Shown: positions 32,850-44,543, numbered from the stretch's first letter. The stretch: 64,000 nucleotides of DNA from Hawksworthiomyces lignivorus (GCA_002917075.1 NTMA01000027.1:1-64000), one strand, 5' to 3'. Program-made: numbers and translations. The notes: generated by a model from the sequence alone, not told the origin.

Positions 32850-33302
32850 GGTGAGATAGCTCCTGGCGATTTTTGATATTGGAAGAGGACAGGACTCTGC
32901 AGGATGCTGGAACTTATGCTGACAAGAGAAATAATTGCAACCGCTAAACAGTTCGACAAACTCGTGGGTCTCGCCATGCTCGTGGCCGCCTCCGTCGTCT
33001 TCCTCTACTATACCATCTGGACCCTATTGATGGTGAGCTTCCGGAAAACCTCACCCCTTCCCCCCTCCTCCCGGTGGTCGTCCTGGGACGTTGCTAACAC
33101 ACTGCTGCCGCAGCCCTTTGTCGACTCCGACCACCCCCTGCAGAATTTCTTCCCGCCGCGCGTGTGGGCCATCCGCATCCCCGTCATCCTGATCCTGCTG
33201 GGCTCCGCCGTGGTCGGCTCCTTCCTCAGCGTCGTCATGATCCGCAGCAACCGCAAGAAGGCCGCCAAGGCCAAGGCCGCCGCCGCCAAGAAGAAGACAT
33301 GA
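32850..33302 (+). CDS. DPM2: Dolichol-phosphate mannosyltransferase regulatory subunit DPM2, three exons
   Basis: Exons 32850-32852 (ATG only), 32952-33032 and 33114-33302; 90 residues. Intron 1 starts GTGAGA directly after the start codon, has TGCTGAC 30 bases before the acceptor and ends AAACAG. Intron 2 starts GTGAGC and ends GCCGCAG. The spliced protein begins MFDKLVGLAMLVAASVVFLY and contains TIWTLLMPFVDSDHPLQ and FFPPRVWAIRIPVILILLG, the two membrane segments and central loop of Dpm2, then a lysine/alanine-rich tail. Dpm2 sits in the ER membrane, stabilises the catalytic Dpm1 and supports GPI and N-glycan synthesis. An unspliced reading from the ATG at 32904 gives 132 residues but a non-homologous N-terminus and a 27-residue insertion, so it is not preferred. 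Confidence 0.9.
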
Positions 33303-33968
33303 AAAAAGCGACTGCACGCTGAGAGGGTGGTGCGAGACGAGAGCCGGGCCGCAGAGGCGGTGACGAGAAGAGAAAGAGAGCTGTGTCTGAAAATCGGGAA
33401 TCAGATAGGCCTGGACTTTCTCGGGGCAAGTATTGCCATACGCGTCAGAAAGACCAAAAAAAGAGACGGATGATTTGTGAGAATACTCTGGGTGTACTTG
33501 GATGGAACACTACAGCATACATATGGTGGCCGACAAAAAAAACAAAAAAACAAATACATATATACAATCATGACATCAATAGAACTCCCTTTTTTAATGC
33601 GCGCATGCGAATCTGTTTATTGACAAGTGCTTGCTTCACTTTATATCTATCTATACGACCGAAAGTGTCGGTCACTTCTGTACAAGGAAAATAACCCTAC
33701 CCATAAACATGCCGGAACGAGATGAGGAAATCCACGCGAATAGAAAAAAAATGAATGATTACTGGAACGCTGTCTGCGTCTTTGATCCAAGTCTGGGCAA
33801 AAGCTCTGGCCGGTTGAATTGCGAGAGGTCCCTGTGCGATTATCCAATGCACATGGACAAACAAGTCCAAAACGAACATTCCACCCAATGCACACACTGA
33901 TATAGGAAGCAAGGAATAGCGAGTTCAGAGAACATGCTGCGAGCAAAAAAAAAAAATAGTAGTCAGAA
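33303..33968. other. Convergent spacer DPM2 / BCAS3-family gene
   Basis: These 666 AT-rich bases contain A-rich runs and no gene. They should carry both 3' ends. Confidence 0.6.
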
Positions 33969-36900
33969 TCACACACGCTGGTCGGCAAAGTCGAGCACTT
34001 CGCAGTCGTCTTCGAAGAAGCCGTCCTCGTCCTGGTCGCCCGACGCCCGTCCTCCGCCGCGGCGCCGTCGCGTCGTCACCACAATCTGCTCGTTCTCGCC
34101 GACGTGCTGCAGGACCCGCTCCATGGCCGACGGCGGCAGCGCCCGAGTTTCTTCAGAGCTGATGTTGAACGACTCCTCCTCGGACATGGGCGGGTAGCCC
34201 GTGTTCACGAGCGTCGCAGCAATGGGCTGTCCAAAAGCCCAGCTGGTGCCGACGGTGCTGACAGTGCTGACCATTTCTGTCGCTTGGTGGCCGACACTTC
34301 CATTTCCTTCGCTCCGGACTTCTGCTGCTGGTGGTGCCTCCGCGGCCGCAGCACCGCTGTCAGAGTCCGCTTCTCGCATCTCCTTGGCCAGCGCGGCTGC
34401 GATCTTGCTCTTCTTCTTCGGCAGCTTGGGCTTCGGGTTCGTCGGCGTAAGCCATTCCTCGTCCACAGCTGGCGGCGCCGCAGCCGGCTGCTGGAAAGCG
34501 ACAGGCGCAGGGAACTCAAAGGCGGCAGGCGGAGACGTGGGCGGCGCAGGGGTAATTGTCACAGCTGCACTCTGCGGCGAAGGGTCGTATTCGTACAGCG
34601 CCACGCGCCGGTCTGTGTGGAACGGCTGGTACGGCGCGCTGGACTCGATCTCCGCGTGAGGAATAGACAGCCCGACCGCGATGTCCTCTGCAGCCAGGCG
34701 CCGGTGTCCCTGCCGTGCTCGGCTTTCGAGGAGAACCATTGTGTTCGCGCCCGCATCGTTGTGCTCGGTGAAGTCGAGATACTCCTCGGGGTCGAGATAG
34801 TGGCGAACAGCCGTCGCGAGAAGCTCGTCCGGCAGGCCTGGCACGCGGAAGTCCTTGTTCGGGCTGAGGTGCGAGATCCGCTGGCCGGACGACTTCTTTC
34901 GAGTGCGGGTCGCGAAGCTGCGGACCAGCCCGTCGCCCAGCACGAACAGAGAATGGTGACGCTTTCCCGCCACCCACACCGCGCACGACGGGCCGGGCGC
35001 AAACGATCCAGGCGGCAGCGACACACGGTTCTCGCCGGTGTGGCGCAGCTGGTTGATCGCATTGCCCGTCCGTCCTAGAGAATGGCTGATCCCCGCGGCA
35101 ATCATCTTGCCGCCATGGCTGGCGTGGTCGACAATGATGGCGCCTGTCGACTGGGGCACGTTCGTGCTGCTTCGGCGCGGCCGCGTCAGCAGGGGTCGCG
35201 CCGCGTCCAGCGCCGTTGTCAGGGCGCTGGACGCATACGAGACAGCCGCTGATGCAGTTCCGCCCGCTCCCGCGTCCGCCGCTCCCGAGCCGCCAGCAGA
35301 CGCTGCAGCATTCGGATCCACCGCAGGCGTTCCCCGCCGGCGAGGCGGAGGCCACGTAAACGCACTCGAAGGCAGATCGAGAAGATGGACCGTGCCGCGC
35401 TCGGTGACCATCGCCAGGCGCTCGCCGTGCGGCTTGGTCCAGGCCACGTCGACGATGCGAGCCACGGTCATGCGAGAGAACTGGGCAATCTGTCTTACCC
35501 GGGGCCCGACTAGCGCTCCCTGCGCCCCCGAGGGCTGCAGCGGCGAAGCCTTTGTGTACTGGATGCGCATCAGATCCCACACGGTCTGCACGTCGCCCTT
35601 GGTGCTGGCGGTGAACAGCCAGAGGCCCATTGGGGAGAAAGAGAGGAAGCTGCAGCCGAGAGGCGGAGCAAACGTGGCAACCGGGTGAATGGCCGTCGAG
35701 CTTCCAAGCGTCGTGATGTCGACCACAGAGACGAGGCCAGGCTCTTTCGAGACGATGGCACCTGCTGTGCTCCCGTGCGTAGGCGGAAACTGGACGCCGT
35801 CAGACCGGCCTGGATAGCCGGCGCTGGGCGGCGACCGCGGCGGCTGGATGGATGCCGAGCCAGAGCCGGCAGAGCCTTTCCAGTAGTTGTTGAAGGCTTG
35901 CCAGCCCTGCTGGCCGACCCACTTGGCGCCAGAGATGATCTCTTGGGTGGCGTCCCGCATGATCTTGTTCATCACGCTCTCGGTGTGGGGAAGATCGACC
36001 TCGGCCGTGGTCGGCGGAAGGTGCGGGGGCGTCAGCGACGAATAGCCCGGTGCTCGTCCATACGCAGGAACCGGCACAACGGCGCGCAGAGCAATCTGGG
36101 ACGACGGAGTGGCAGGACAGTACGCCAGCCACTTGCCGCTCATTGACAATACAGGCTGCTTAGGGCTGTACCGGGGGAGTGGCCCGGAGGCGGTCGAGGC
36201 AGCTCGAGCACGCTCGCCGTCGGGCGTGGAGTCGCCGGTGCCTCCGCCTTTTGGTGACTGCTGTAGGGTTGTCCACAGCTTGGCCACGAAGATGAAGGGC
36301 AGCTCGCTCTCGCCAGGGAAAGCCATCTGGCGGTACACCCAGCACTCTCCCGTCATTGCCGACGCGATTGCAATGTTCCCGGCGTCCGCCTTGATGTGAA
36401 AGGCGCCGGACGGCGGAGGGGGCTGGAAGATGGGGCTCGTGATGGAAATCTTGAGCGGAATTTTGGGTGCCTCGAGAAGCGTGCACATTCTCTGGTTGAG
36501 CTTCAGCGAATACACTTCGACTGACGTCTGGTAATACTCGATTGGCAGCGAGGAGGCAGCATTCCTGGCAGGACCGAAATCGCTCCGTCCGTCGATCTGC
36601 GGCGACTGCTGCGGACTGCCGCCGCCGCGGCTCTCTGGGGCGCCCGAGGTTCCATCAAAACCAGCTTCGTTTCCAGCACCAGCGACGCCGCCAGCACTGC
36701 CGTTGCTCGCGCCCTCCGCGTAGGATGCGGGTGGCAGCACAGGGCCGTGCACCACGACGGCAATAAGAGGAAACGCATCTGCCAGCACGGCGTTCGAAGC
36801 GGTCCACGGGAGAATCTTGGCGTGGTGGACACCGCCGCGCAGGCCTGTGAGGCTGGCGAGAGGTTCCAGGCCCCGCTTGGAGACCAAGTAGACTTCCAAA

Positions 36901-37957
36901 CCGCCTTCGTATCCGGCAATGGCAACGGTGTCTGCGCCGCCGGCCGTATGGTGAGAAGAAGGCAGCGTATCGAAGGAGAAGTGGTAGCCCCGCTGGCCAG
37001 CCTTCAAGCCAGCCTGGTGCGGCTGCAGATCGAGGTCGATGTCGGGCGCACCATAGAAGTGGGCCTGGGGCTGATGGGGAAGCGGGGGGTTCGAGGGAAT
37101 GGCAGACGCCGCTACCGCCGCCGCCGTCGAAGCCCCCCGGGAGTGGGCATAGTGGGAATGAAGCGAGTCTCGGCGGTTGCGAGGGGAAGCTGCCAGGTGA
37201 CTCGGAAGGTTGTGCGGCGACGCCTGGGTCAGAGACGAGTAGTGCGAGCCGGCATCCATGTGGTAGCTCAGCGGCCGCCTGCCGGGCACGCCCGAGTAGT
37301 CGCCTGCCATTGGAGGCGAGACGGAGACACTGGTCGGATGGCTGCCGTGGCTGGTGTGGCTCGTGCCGAAGGGGCGCGGGGAGGACCAGCGGCTCGGCGG
37401 TGAGTCTCCCATTAAGCTGATGAGGTTTCCGGGGGAGCCAGTAGGGAAGCCGCCGCGCGAAGCCCAGTCGTTCATGCCGGGAATGGCTCGCGGGGAGGGA
37501 GCAAAAGACGGTGCCGCAGAGTTCGGGAAAGGTTCTAGCATGGGCGAGACCGAAGGGTTGCCGTTGGAAGATGGAGTGGCCACAGGCTGGAGATCAGGCG
37601 AGTGGACGGACGAGCTGGACGTATCCGAGGCAGAGCCTTGAGCGTTTCCATTACTGTTGCACAAAAAAAAAAAAAAAGGACGGTTAGGCCTGAGGCACAA
37701 GCACGGGGCAAAACAGCAGACTCGAGAGACCTCTGGGGGCCGAGAAGAGGAACAAGAAAACCGATCAACATACGTAAACTTTCCAGTGGCATGCTTGGTC
37801 ACCGCTGCGACCACACCACCGGCCTCTTTTGCATCCTTCTTGGCCTTCTTGGCACCTAGGTGAAGAGAGAGTGTCAGCACGGCAGAAGGGACGACGTTCC
37901 GAGGAAAGGTAAAGAGAGAATGGACAGCGAAGCTCGGCGCGGTGACTTACCAGGCAT
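33969..37957 (-). CDS. BCAS3-family beta-propeller protein, three exons
   Basis: Exons 37957-37951 (7 nt, ATGCCTG), 37855-37774 and 37653-33969; phases 1 and 2; 1257 residues. Donors GTAAGT and GTATGT, acceptors CCTAG and CAACAG, the first with TGCTGAC upstream. The protein starts MPGAKKAKKDAKEAGGVVAA. A Ser/Pro/His-rich disordered stretch of ~230 residues follows. The propeller then begins with ADTVAIAGYEGGLEVYLVSK; it carries GNIAIASAMTGECWVYRQM, VSVVDITTLGSSTAIHPVA, FLSFSPMGLWLFTASTKGD and VDVAWTKPHGERLAMVTERG. These match the BCAS3 domain. Human BCAS3 binds phosphoinositides and, with PHAF1, the phagophore; a trafficking or autophagy role is therefore inferred. A lysine-rich PKPKLPKKKSK stretch and a C-terminal acidic end (DEDGFFEDDCEVLDFADQRV) follow. 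Intron 2 is 120 nt and stop-free. Confidence 0.82.
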
Positions 37958-38322
37958 TAAGCTGCAAGGCCCACCGCCAGCCGGACGGCGGAAGGGCAAG
38001 AAGGTGTGTGGGAGAGGAAATGGGAGACAGAGAGAGCAAGGATGGAGTCTTGCCGCTCAAGGCCTCGAGATGGGTCGTGGTTGGGGTTTTGGTTGTACCC
38101 AGCTCGCTTTTCTAGAGATTCGAGATCGGCGAACTTGAAAGGAAGTTGTTCCTCGGTAATGGGTCAGGGAAGAAGGGCTTCGTCAAGTCGATGCTCCGAA
38201 GACCAGGAGCAGAGCCAAGCTATGGGCAGCGCGTCTCACGGCAGCTCTCTTGCGTTCCAGGCTACGCGAGAGAGTAGATTCGGGATAAGTCGTGTCCAGC
38301 TGCAGCGGACACAAGGAGATGC

Positions 38323-38376
38323 GAGCAAGTCGAGCAAGTCGAGCAAGTCGAGCAAGTAGAGCAAGTAGAGCAAGTA
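38323..38376 (+). repeat. 9-bp tandem repeat, 6 copies
   Basis: Unit GAGCAAGTC three times, then GAGCAAGTA three times, about 370 bases upstream of the BCAS3-family start codon on the opposite strand. The clean split between C- and A-ending copies suggests stepwise duplication. Confidence 0.85.
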
Positions 38377-38981
38377 GAACAGAGAGCAGTGAGGAAGAGA
38401 AGCCGAGCCTAGACGAGAGGATTGGATAAGTCGGGGTTGATCGGATAGCTGGAAGGCGGGGGGGGGGAAGCAATTTAGAAGCAGAGCCAGGCGGGAGAAT
38501 AGAAGGAATGGGTCATAGAAGAGGGGTGAAGAGGTGCTTGGAGTTACGGGAGGTATGAGGACGATGTGACTGGACGGCGTGAGGGTTGGACGACGGGAGT
38601 GAATAGAGGGTAAGGGAAAAGGGAAGTATGCAGTAGCTCCAGCGACGCGCAGCACAAGTGGATGTAGAGCTGCAGGTCTGGTTGGATGGCGGGGAGAGGA
38701 GAACGAGGGGGGAAAGGGAGATGGGATGTGAGGTAGGGGTCTCTTGGAGGAGGATGCCAGAATGCAGGGAAACACGCGACGTAAGATGCCAGCAGATGGG
38801 CTAAGCTTACTTATTGTGCTGAGAGTGTTTATATGTTTTGTTGTTCTGCGATGCTGCGATTTGTTGATATCTCTGGTAAGTAGTTCGCGTGGGAGAAGAT
38901 GATACTATGTATGGCTAGTGGGTTGAAGGGGGAAAGGGGGGACCACTTTGGATCGACCCCATTAATATCCATTAAGAATAA

Positions 38982-39053
38982 CAGCAGCAGCAGCAGCAGT
39001 GTCAGTATCAGTATCAGTATCAGTATCAGTATCCGTATCGGTATCAGCAGCAG
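38982..39053 (+). repeat. Compound microsatellite (CAG)6 then (CAGTAT)n
   Basis: (CAG)6 at 38982-38999, then five CAGTAT units and two variants (CCGTAT, CGGTAT) at 39003-39044, then further CAG units. It is spacer DNA about 1 kb upstream of the BCAS3-family gene. Confidence 0.85.
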
Positions 39054-41299
39054 TACATATGTAGGTATGGAGCAGTGGCAGTGGCGGCAGCAGTATGTAG
39101 TAAGTACGGAGCAATAGCAGCAGCATATCTGACATAGCTTCCTTCATTCCCAGCGCGGGAAGGTGGCGGCACAGTGTTACGTAGGTGACTCTAGTGGGAA
39201 GGAACGGGTGTCAGGGTGGGGACCCACGCAGAGATACAAGTTCAGGAAGGGGAAGGAAACACTGGCGCGGGCGGGGCGGGAGAGCCTAGAAGGGAAACTT
39301 GGGGGGACAGGAGGGGGGGATAAGAGAGGGGAAAAGGAAGGCAAGAGCGGGTGCGCGTTTCCTTTCTTTCCCTCAGTACGGGAACGCGGAGATACTGGCA
39401 CTCGTCTAGTACTAGTCCCTGAAGGCTACGGAGTACACGAATGTATGTACGAGCATAACGCATTAGTGAATACCGGCAAATTGCCAGTGAAGATGCTGCT
39501 ATTTACGATGTATGTGCGTGTCTGCGCTCAGAGGACCAGGAAAACGTGCCGCTGCACGCGCATGACGCAAGAGCGAAAGACAAAACAATGAACATTGCCT
39601 TGCCGGTCCAGTCACCAGCCCTGGTGCCGGTGACCCATCGAAGAGGGGAAGAAAGGAATGCGCCTTTATAGGTGGCGGGGGTGTTTGAGTGGAAGGGCGC
39701 AGAGAGGCGTAGAGGGCAAGGCCAGCCAAGAGGGCGTACGTGTAGGCGCATATAGCGTGTAATATGTTATGGCAGCGTATCGGCACGAGAACACAGAGCA
39801 CGCAGCACCTGGCAATTTACGAAATTACAGGGAAGTGAACAGCTGGCAGCGGCATTCCGTGGCCCTGCCTGCCTGACTTAACCGCCTGCAATTTTACCAA
39901 ACAGGCAACAAGAGGAGGAGGTCCAGGAGAGGGAAGGAGGGGGTGTGGTTAGCGCTCTGTAAAAGGAAACCGTAGCCCCATTTAAAGGTGTGCGATACCC
40001 AGCTGGACCAAGCCAGGCCAGCCAGGCCAGCTAGGCCATTACGTCGTAGGGTTTGGGGGGAGGAGGGGGGGGTGAGCGTAGACGAGCGTATTATTACTCG
40101 TATGCACTGTACCGATTGTATGGCGCTACACAAGCACAATGGTACAAGTACGTTTATATTCTCACTAATATCATTGCGTTCCAGCCTAGGTAATACGCGC
40201 ATAATACTTGGTGTATGCTATTACAAAATTTCCCAGTAGCCGGCTGTGTAAGTCCCTGGAAAATAGGATATCCTGCGCTATGGGAATGGTGTATGTACTC
40301 GTAGCACGTCCGTAGTCACCTGCCGCCGGTGTCATCATCGCCTGGAAAACCCGTCCAACGTGCTCAGAGTCGCTGACAACAAAAAAGAGGCGAAACGCCG
40401 CAATCGTTTATCCGTTAAGACTATGAACGGATAACGTGCACGAAAAACTTGGATGGCTTTGTTGTTGGGGAAATGACGAGCGCCGTTGGTTCTAGAAAAG
40501 TAGAGAAAGAATACAAAGGGAGGCCACGAACCTCCAGCAGGTCCCAGCAGTCATGTGAGGACGATCATCTCTCAGCAAGTTGGATGCTCCAAGACCCTCA
40601 CAATGGACGCTTGTCGACGCTGTTCGCCTCTTTCCTAGATCTCAGCAATTAGTTCGTCTTTAGATTTGTCTTATTGCATTCGCACTTGCAAAGAGATAAG
40701 CCCTAATAGGGGGCTTTGAGGAGTGATCATAGTGTGGTCAAATGACCCTCCAAAAGAAACGGCATAAGCGATGCGATGTACAGGTACGCAGCAGACAGAT
40801 CTTTTTAGAGTTCTCGGATCTTACTCCGCTTCATAATACTAGAAGGCAAAAATGAATCAATGACGTCTGGTTCCTCGCAATGCCCCTTGCCTATGCAATG
40901 TGCGCCATGCATGGCCGAAATGAATGAATGCAACGCCAAAAAAAAAAAGGGCTGCAATAGCAGAATAGCCTGAAAGAAGCACATAGGGCTGCATCCTGGG
41001 AAGGATCTGCTTGCAGCAGGACAACATCGCTTTGCAAGGAAAAGCTCAAGCAACTGAAGTAACTCGCGTTCCGTATATTGAAATCGAATGGAGAACAAGA
41101 AGCAGATCTACCTTCTACCTTCTAGATGTACACCTCTCCTTAGCTCCCGTAGAAAAAAAAAAACTGGTATCTCTCATAGTGGTAAAAAAAAAATACAGAA
41201 AAGAAACATAAAAGGAAAAAGAATATTGTTGACAGCGTTGGTAATAAACAGAGAAGGAAATTGTTGTAACGAAGAAGACATAGAATGAAGAAAAAATGA

Positions 41300-43815
41300 C
41301 TACATCCGCACGCCCCGGGCGCTGACCTCGCCCTTCTCCCCAATGTTCAGCAGCACCCGGCAGTCCGGGCAGTACCACTTGGTCGTGCGCGCCGGCACGT
41401 CCGTCAGCCCGACGCACTCTAGATGGAACCACTCCTGCTTGCAGTTCTGTTTTCGTCAGCATGGGCACATACATATCTAGGGATAAGGAAGAAAAAAAAA
41501 AACTCACGTCCACGTTGTCGCACTGGATCATGGTGCCGAAGCTCACGCGGTTGCACACGCAGTAGCGCGGCTCGTCCGGGTCGATGATGTTGCCCTCGTC
41601 GTCCACCTCGACGTCGCCGTCGCCGTCGGCCGACTGGTGGCCACTGCCGCTGCCGCCAGCGCCGCTGCTGCTAGCCCGCTCGCGCCGCTGCTGCTGCTGC
41701 TGCAGCTGCTGGGCCGCGTTCGACCCGCGCTTCTTGCGCGGCGCTGCCTTGCGCCGGCCTACGGCGGCGCTACCGCCGGAGCTTGTGCGGCTGACGATGC
41801 CTGGCGCGGGCCGCTTGACGCGCTTGCTCGACGGCCGTGAGGCTGCGGCGGCGGCGGCGGCGGCGGCGGCCGCTGCTGCTGCGGACTCTGGCGCTGGCGT
41901 GTTGCGCGCTGTGCTAGCACGCCGCGGGCGCTCAGACGCCAGCGACTGCTGCTGCTGATCGCCTGCTGCCGCCGCAGCCACGCTCGCACCGCGCGACGAT
42001 GTGGGTCGGCGCGAAGACGACGACGACAGTCCTTCTGTGGACGGCACCACGCCGGCCGTGAACACCGACACGGATGCCGCCACCGGCGTCACCGCCCGCG
42101 ACGAAGACCGCGATCCAGAAGCCCGGCGCACCCCCAGGAAGCCGCCCTCCTCTGTTTCGTCTTGGTCCTTCTGCTGCTCCTTGCGCGCCGCATCGCGCGT
42201 GCGCAGCTCGCGCGTTGGCGGGTGGATCGGCGTCGTCGACTTGTGCGCGGCAGCAGCGGCAGCGCCGGCGGCACCAGGTGGCGGCGGCGGCACGGGCGTC
42301 TCGGCCGGCGGCTTCAGCGGGACAGTCGTCGTTGTCGTCGTCGTCAGGGTGAACAGGCCGGCCGCCGACACGTTCGAGCTGCCCGTGGACAGCGGCGACG
42401 TCGACGCCGACGTCGGCGCCGACGCCTTGGACGGCCCACCGCCACCCACCACAAAGTCCTGCTGCTGCTGCTGCTGCCCGCTGGACGACGGGCCCCCCAG
42501 GACGGGCGCGGGCACCGGCGTCGTCGAGTAGTGGCGCGCGGGCGCGGGCGGCGCATGCGCCGGCGTGAGATTGGCGCTAGACGTCTCGTGCGGCGGCACC
42601 GAGCCGGACGCGCTGGCCGCCGGCTGCGGGATCGGCACCGGCGTCTCGGTCTTGACCCGCTTCTGCAGCTGCCGCTGCGACGACGACGCAGACGATGAGC
42701 CATTCGCCGCCGCTCCCGCCGCTCCGCCACCGCCGCCGCCGGCCCCCATCCCCTCCAGCGCGTCCTCCGCGCCCTCCACCGTCTCGGCCAAGTCGGCGTC
42801 CCGCTTGCGCTTCCGCGAGCCGCTGGGCGTCGTCGCCCGCGTGGACTTGCTGCCCGACCGCCCCACCTCCGCGGCAGCAGAAGCGGCGGCGGCGGCCGCC
42901 GCCGCCTGGGCCTGCGACTCGTACGGCCCCAGCAGCGCGCGCGCCGCCTCCACCATCTTGCGCGTCGACTCCTCGGCGTCCTGCGCGGCCAGCTGGCCCC
43001 ACCGGTTCTTCATCTTCTTGGCCTCGTTGAGCTTCATGCCCCGGTTCGTCAGCTGGCTGTCCTCCGCCGCCAGCGCCGCGTCCACGCTGAGCGCCCCCAG
43101 CGGCGCCCGCGCCACCCCGTCCGCCTCCACCACCGCCTCCGGCAGCGCCCCGTCAAACGCCCGCCCCTCCTCCTCCGCCCGCCGCTTGGCGTCGTTGAAC
43201 GCGTCCAGGTTGCGCCCCAGCGCCTTAAGCTCGCGCGCGATCATCGTCTCGCTCGGCGTCCACTGCGCGTTCTTCTTCATCCGCTTGCGCAGCTTCGCCA
43301 GCTCGTACTGCGTCAGCTGCAGCCACGGCGCGTCTTCGCTGCCGATCACCGCGTTCTCCGGCGGCGGCTTCAGCTGCGCTAGCGCCGTGCTCGTCGAGAT
43401 GTACGGCTGGCCCGGCGTCCGCGGCACCCGCGCCACCCGCACCTTGGGCGTCTTGGGCGTCGTCGCCGACACGTACGGCGACCCCGCGCCTGCGCCACCG
43501 CCTGCGCCGCCCAGCCCCCCTCCTGCCGCCGCCACCGCAGACGCCGCGGCCGAAGCCTTGACCACCTTTATGCGCGGCTGCGTCGCCGGCGTCGCCGTCG
43601 TCCGCCGCATCGTCGTCGGCGGCGGCGACCCGTCCTCCGACGTCGGCGAGCTGATCTCGCTCTCCCCGCTAAAGACCTCGTAGTCCAGCTCGTACGGCGC
43701 CAGCACCTCGCCCGGCACCGTGATGCGCGGCACCCGCTGGCGCCGCACACCGGCTGACCCGCTCTTTTTAGGCTTCGAGGTTCCGCCACCTCCGCGCTTC
43801 TGCTTCTGTTGCTGC

Positions 43816-43849
<34 letters not shown>

Positions 43850-44543
43850 CTTGCTGTCGCTGATGCTCCAGCTGCTGCTGCTTCTGCTGCTGCTGTTCTT
43901 GCTGCTGCTGCTCCGCCTCTGGGTAGTTCTCCAGCATCGTCTGCAGCTTGGCCAGGATCGTCTTGGCCCGGTGGTAGTGCCGATTGACGTTCTCCGCCAT
44001 GCGCAGCGCCTCTGCGTGCGCGTAGACGCGCGAGCCGATCCCCCGGCTCAGGCTCGCCGAGATGTCCGCACGCAGCTGCACCGGCGCCGGCCGTGTCGCC
44101 GCCGGCGCGCTTGGCAGCCGGCCCCACAGCGCTGTCAGGTCGTGCACGCGCGCCGACGCGTCCATGTAGGTCTCGTCCAGCTTGCCGATCAGAGTGAGCG
44201 ACCGCACCACGTCCGACGGAAGGTACTCGGTAAAGTCGAGAAAGTCCGTGACCGTAGCCTGCGCATCTGGATCGGCCCGTAGGCTGTACGAATCTAGGCC
44301 TCTGCCCTCCATCGATGGGAACGGCTCTGTGTCTTCTGCTTCCGCCGCCGCCGCTGCTGCTGGCGAGGAGGCTGTGATTTCGTCGCCCTCTGCTTCGTCC
44401 TCTGCCGGAAGCGGCGGAGACAGCGTGTGTCTCGATCGCAGAGGTCGTGACGAGTGGTGTCGGGGAGAGACCCCGCTATCGAGGTTGTTGTTCTCGACAG
44501 CACCAGTCATAGTTTGTGAATTTAGGATTTCCGCAGCCGCCAT
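41300..44543 (-). CDS. ING-family protein with C-terminal PHD finger, two exons
   Basis: Exons 44543-41508 and 41446-41300, phase 0, 1060 residues. The 61-nt intron begins GTGAGT and ends ATGCTGACGAAAACAG, and splits the PHD finger. The N-terminal ING region has FLDFTEYLPSDVVRSLTLIG, LDETYMDASARVHDLTALWG and ENVNRHYHRAKTILAKLQTM. A glutamine-rich stretch follows (near residues 210-250). A very long Ala/Ser/Pro-rich centre holds basic patches. The PHD finger reads PRYCVCNRVSFGTMIQCDN, then WFHLECVGL, and ends TKWYCPDCRVLLN. It keeps the C4HC3 ligands and the Tyr and Trp of the H3K4me3 cage. ING proteins are subunits of histone acetyltransferase or deacetylase complexes (NuA4, NuA3, Rpd3L). Which class (Yng2, Yng1 or Pho23 type) is not settled. 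ATGs at 44642 and 44510 are alternative starts. Confidence 0.88.
43803..43918 (-). repeat. CAG-type trinucleotide repeat coding for a Gln-rich stretch
   Basis: Runs of CTG/TTG on the plus strand (CAG/CAA on the coding strand), broken by a few Glu, Leu, His and Arg codons, encode a Gln-rich segment after the ING region. Confidence 0.8.

Larger units (their letters stand above)
37958..41299. other. Upstream region of the BCAS3-family gene and downstream region of the ING gene
   Basis: About 3.3 kb. From 38000 to 38960 the plus strand is purine-rich, so the BCAS3 coding strand is pyrimidine-rich, fitting a long leader or promoter. It holds a 9-bp tandem repeat, a CAG/CAGTAT microsatellite, a G-rich stretch at 39301-39330 and one TACGGAGTA (39427). 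The minus frame 38236-38775 in the leader is low-complexity and not supported as a gene. Nothing else is recognised. Confidence 0.5.

Noticed and set aside
38236..38775. 179-codon minus-strand frame upstream of the BCAS3-family gene
   Set aside because: Low-complexity; its LLD/LLY repeats come from the 9-bp tandem repeat. It is probably leader DNA.
42565..43683. 372-codon plus-strand open frame opposite the ING gene
   Set aside because: Ser/Ala-rich shadow of the low-complexity centre of the ING protein.
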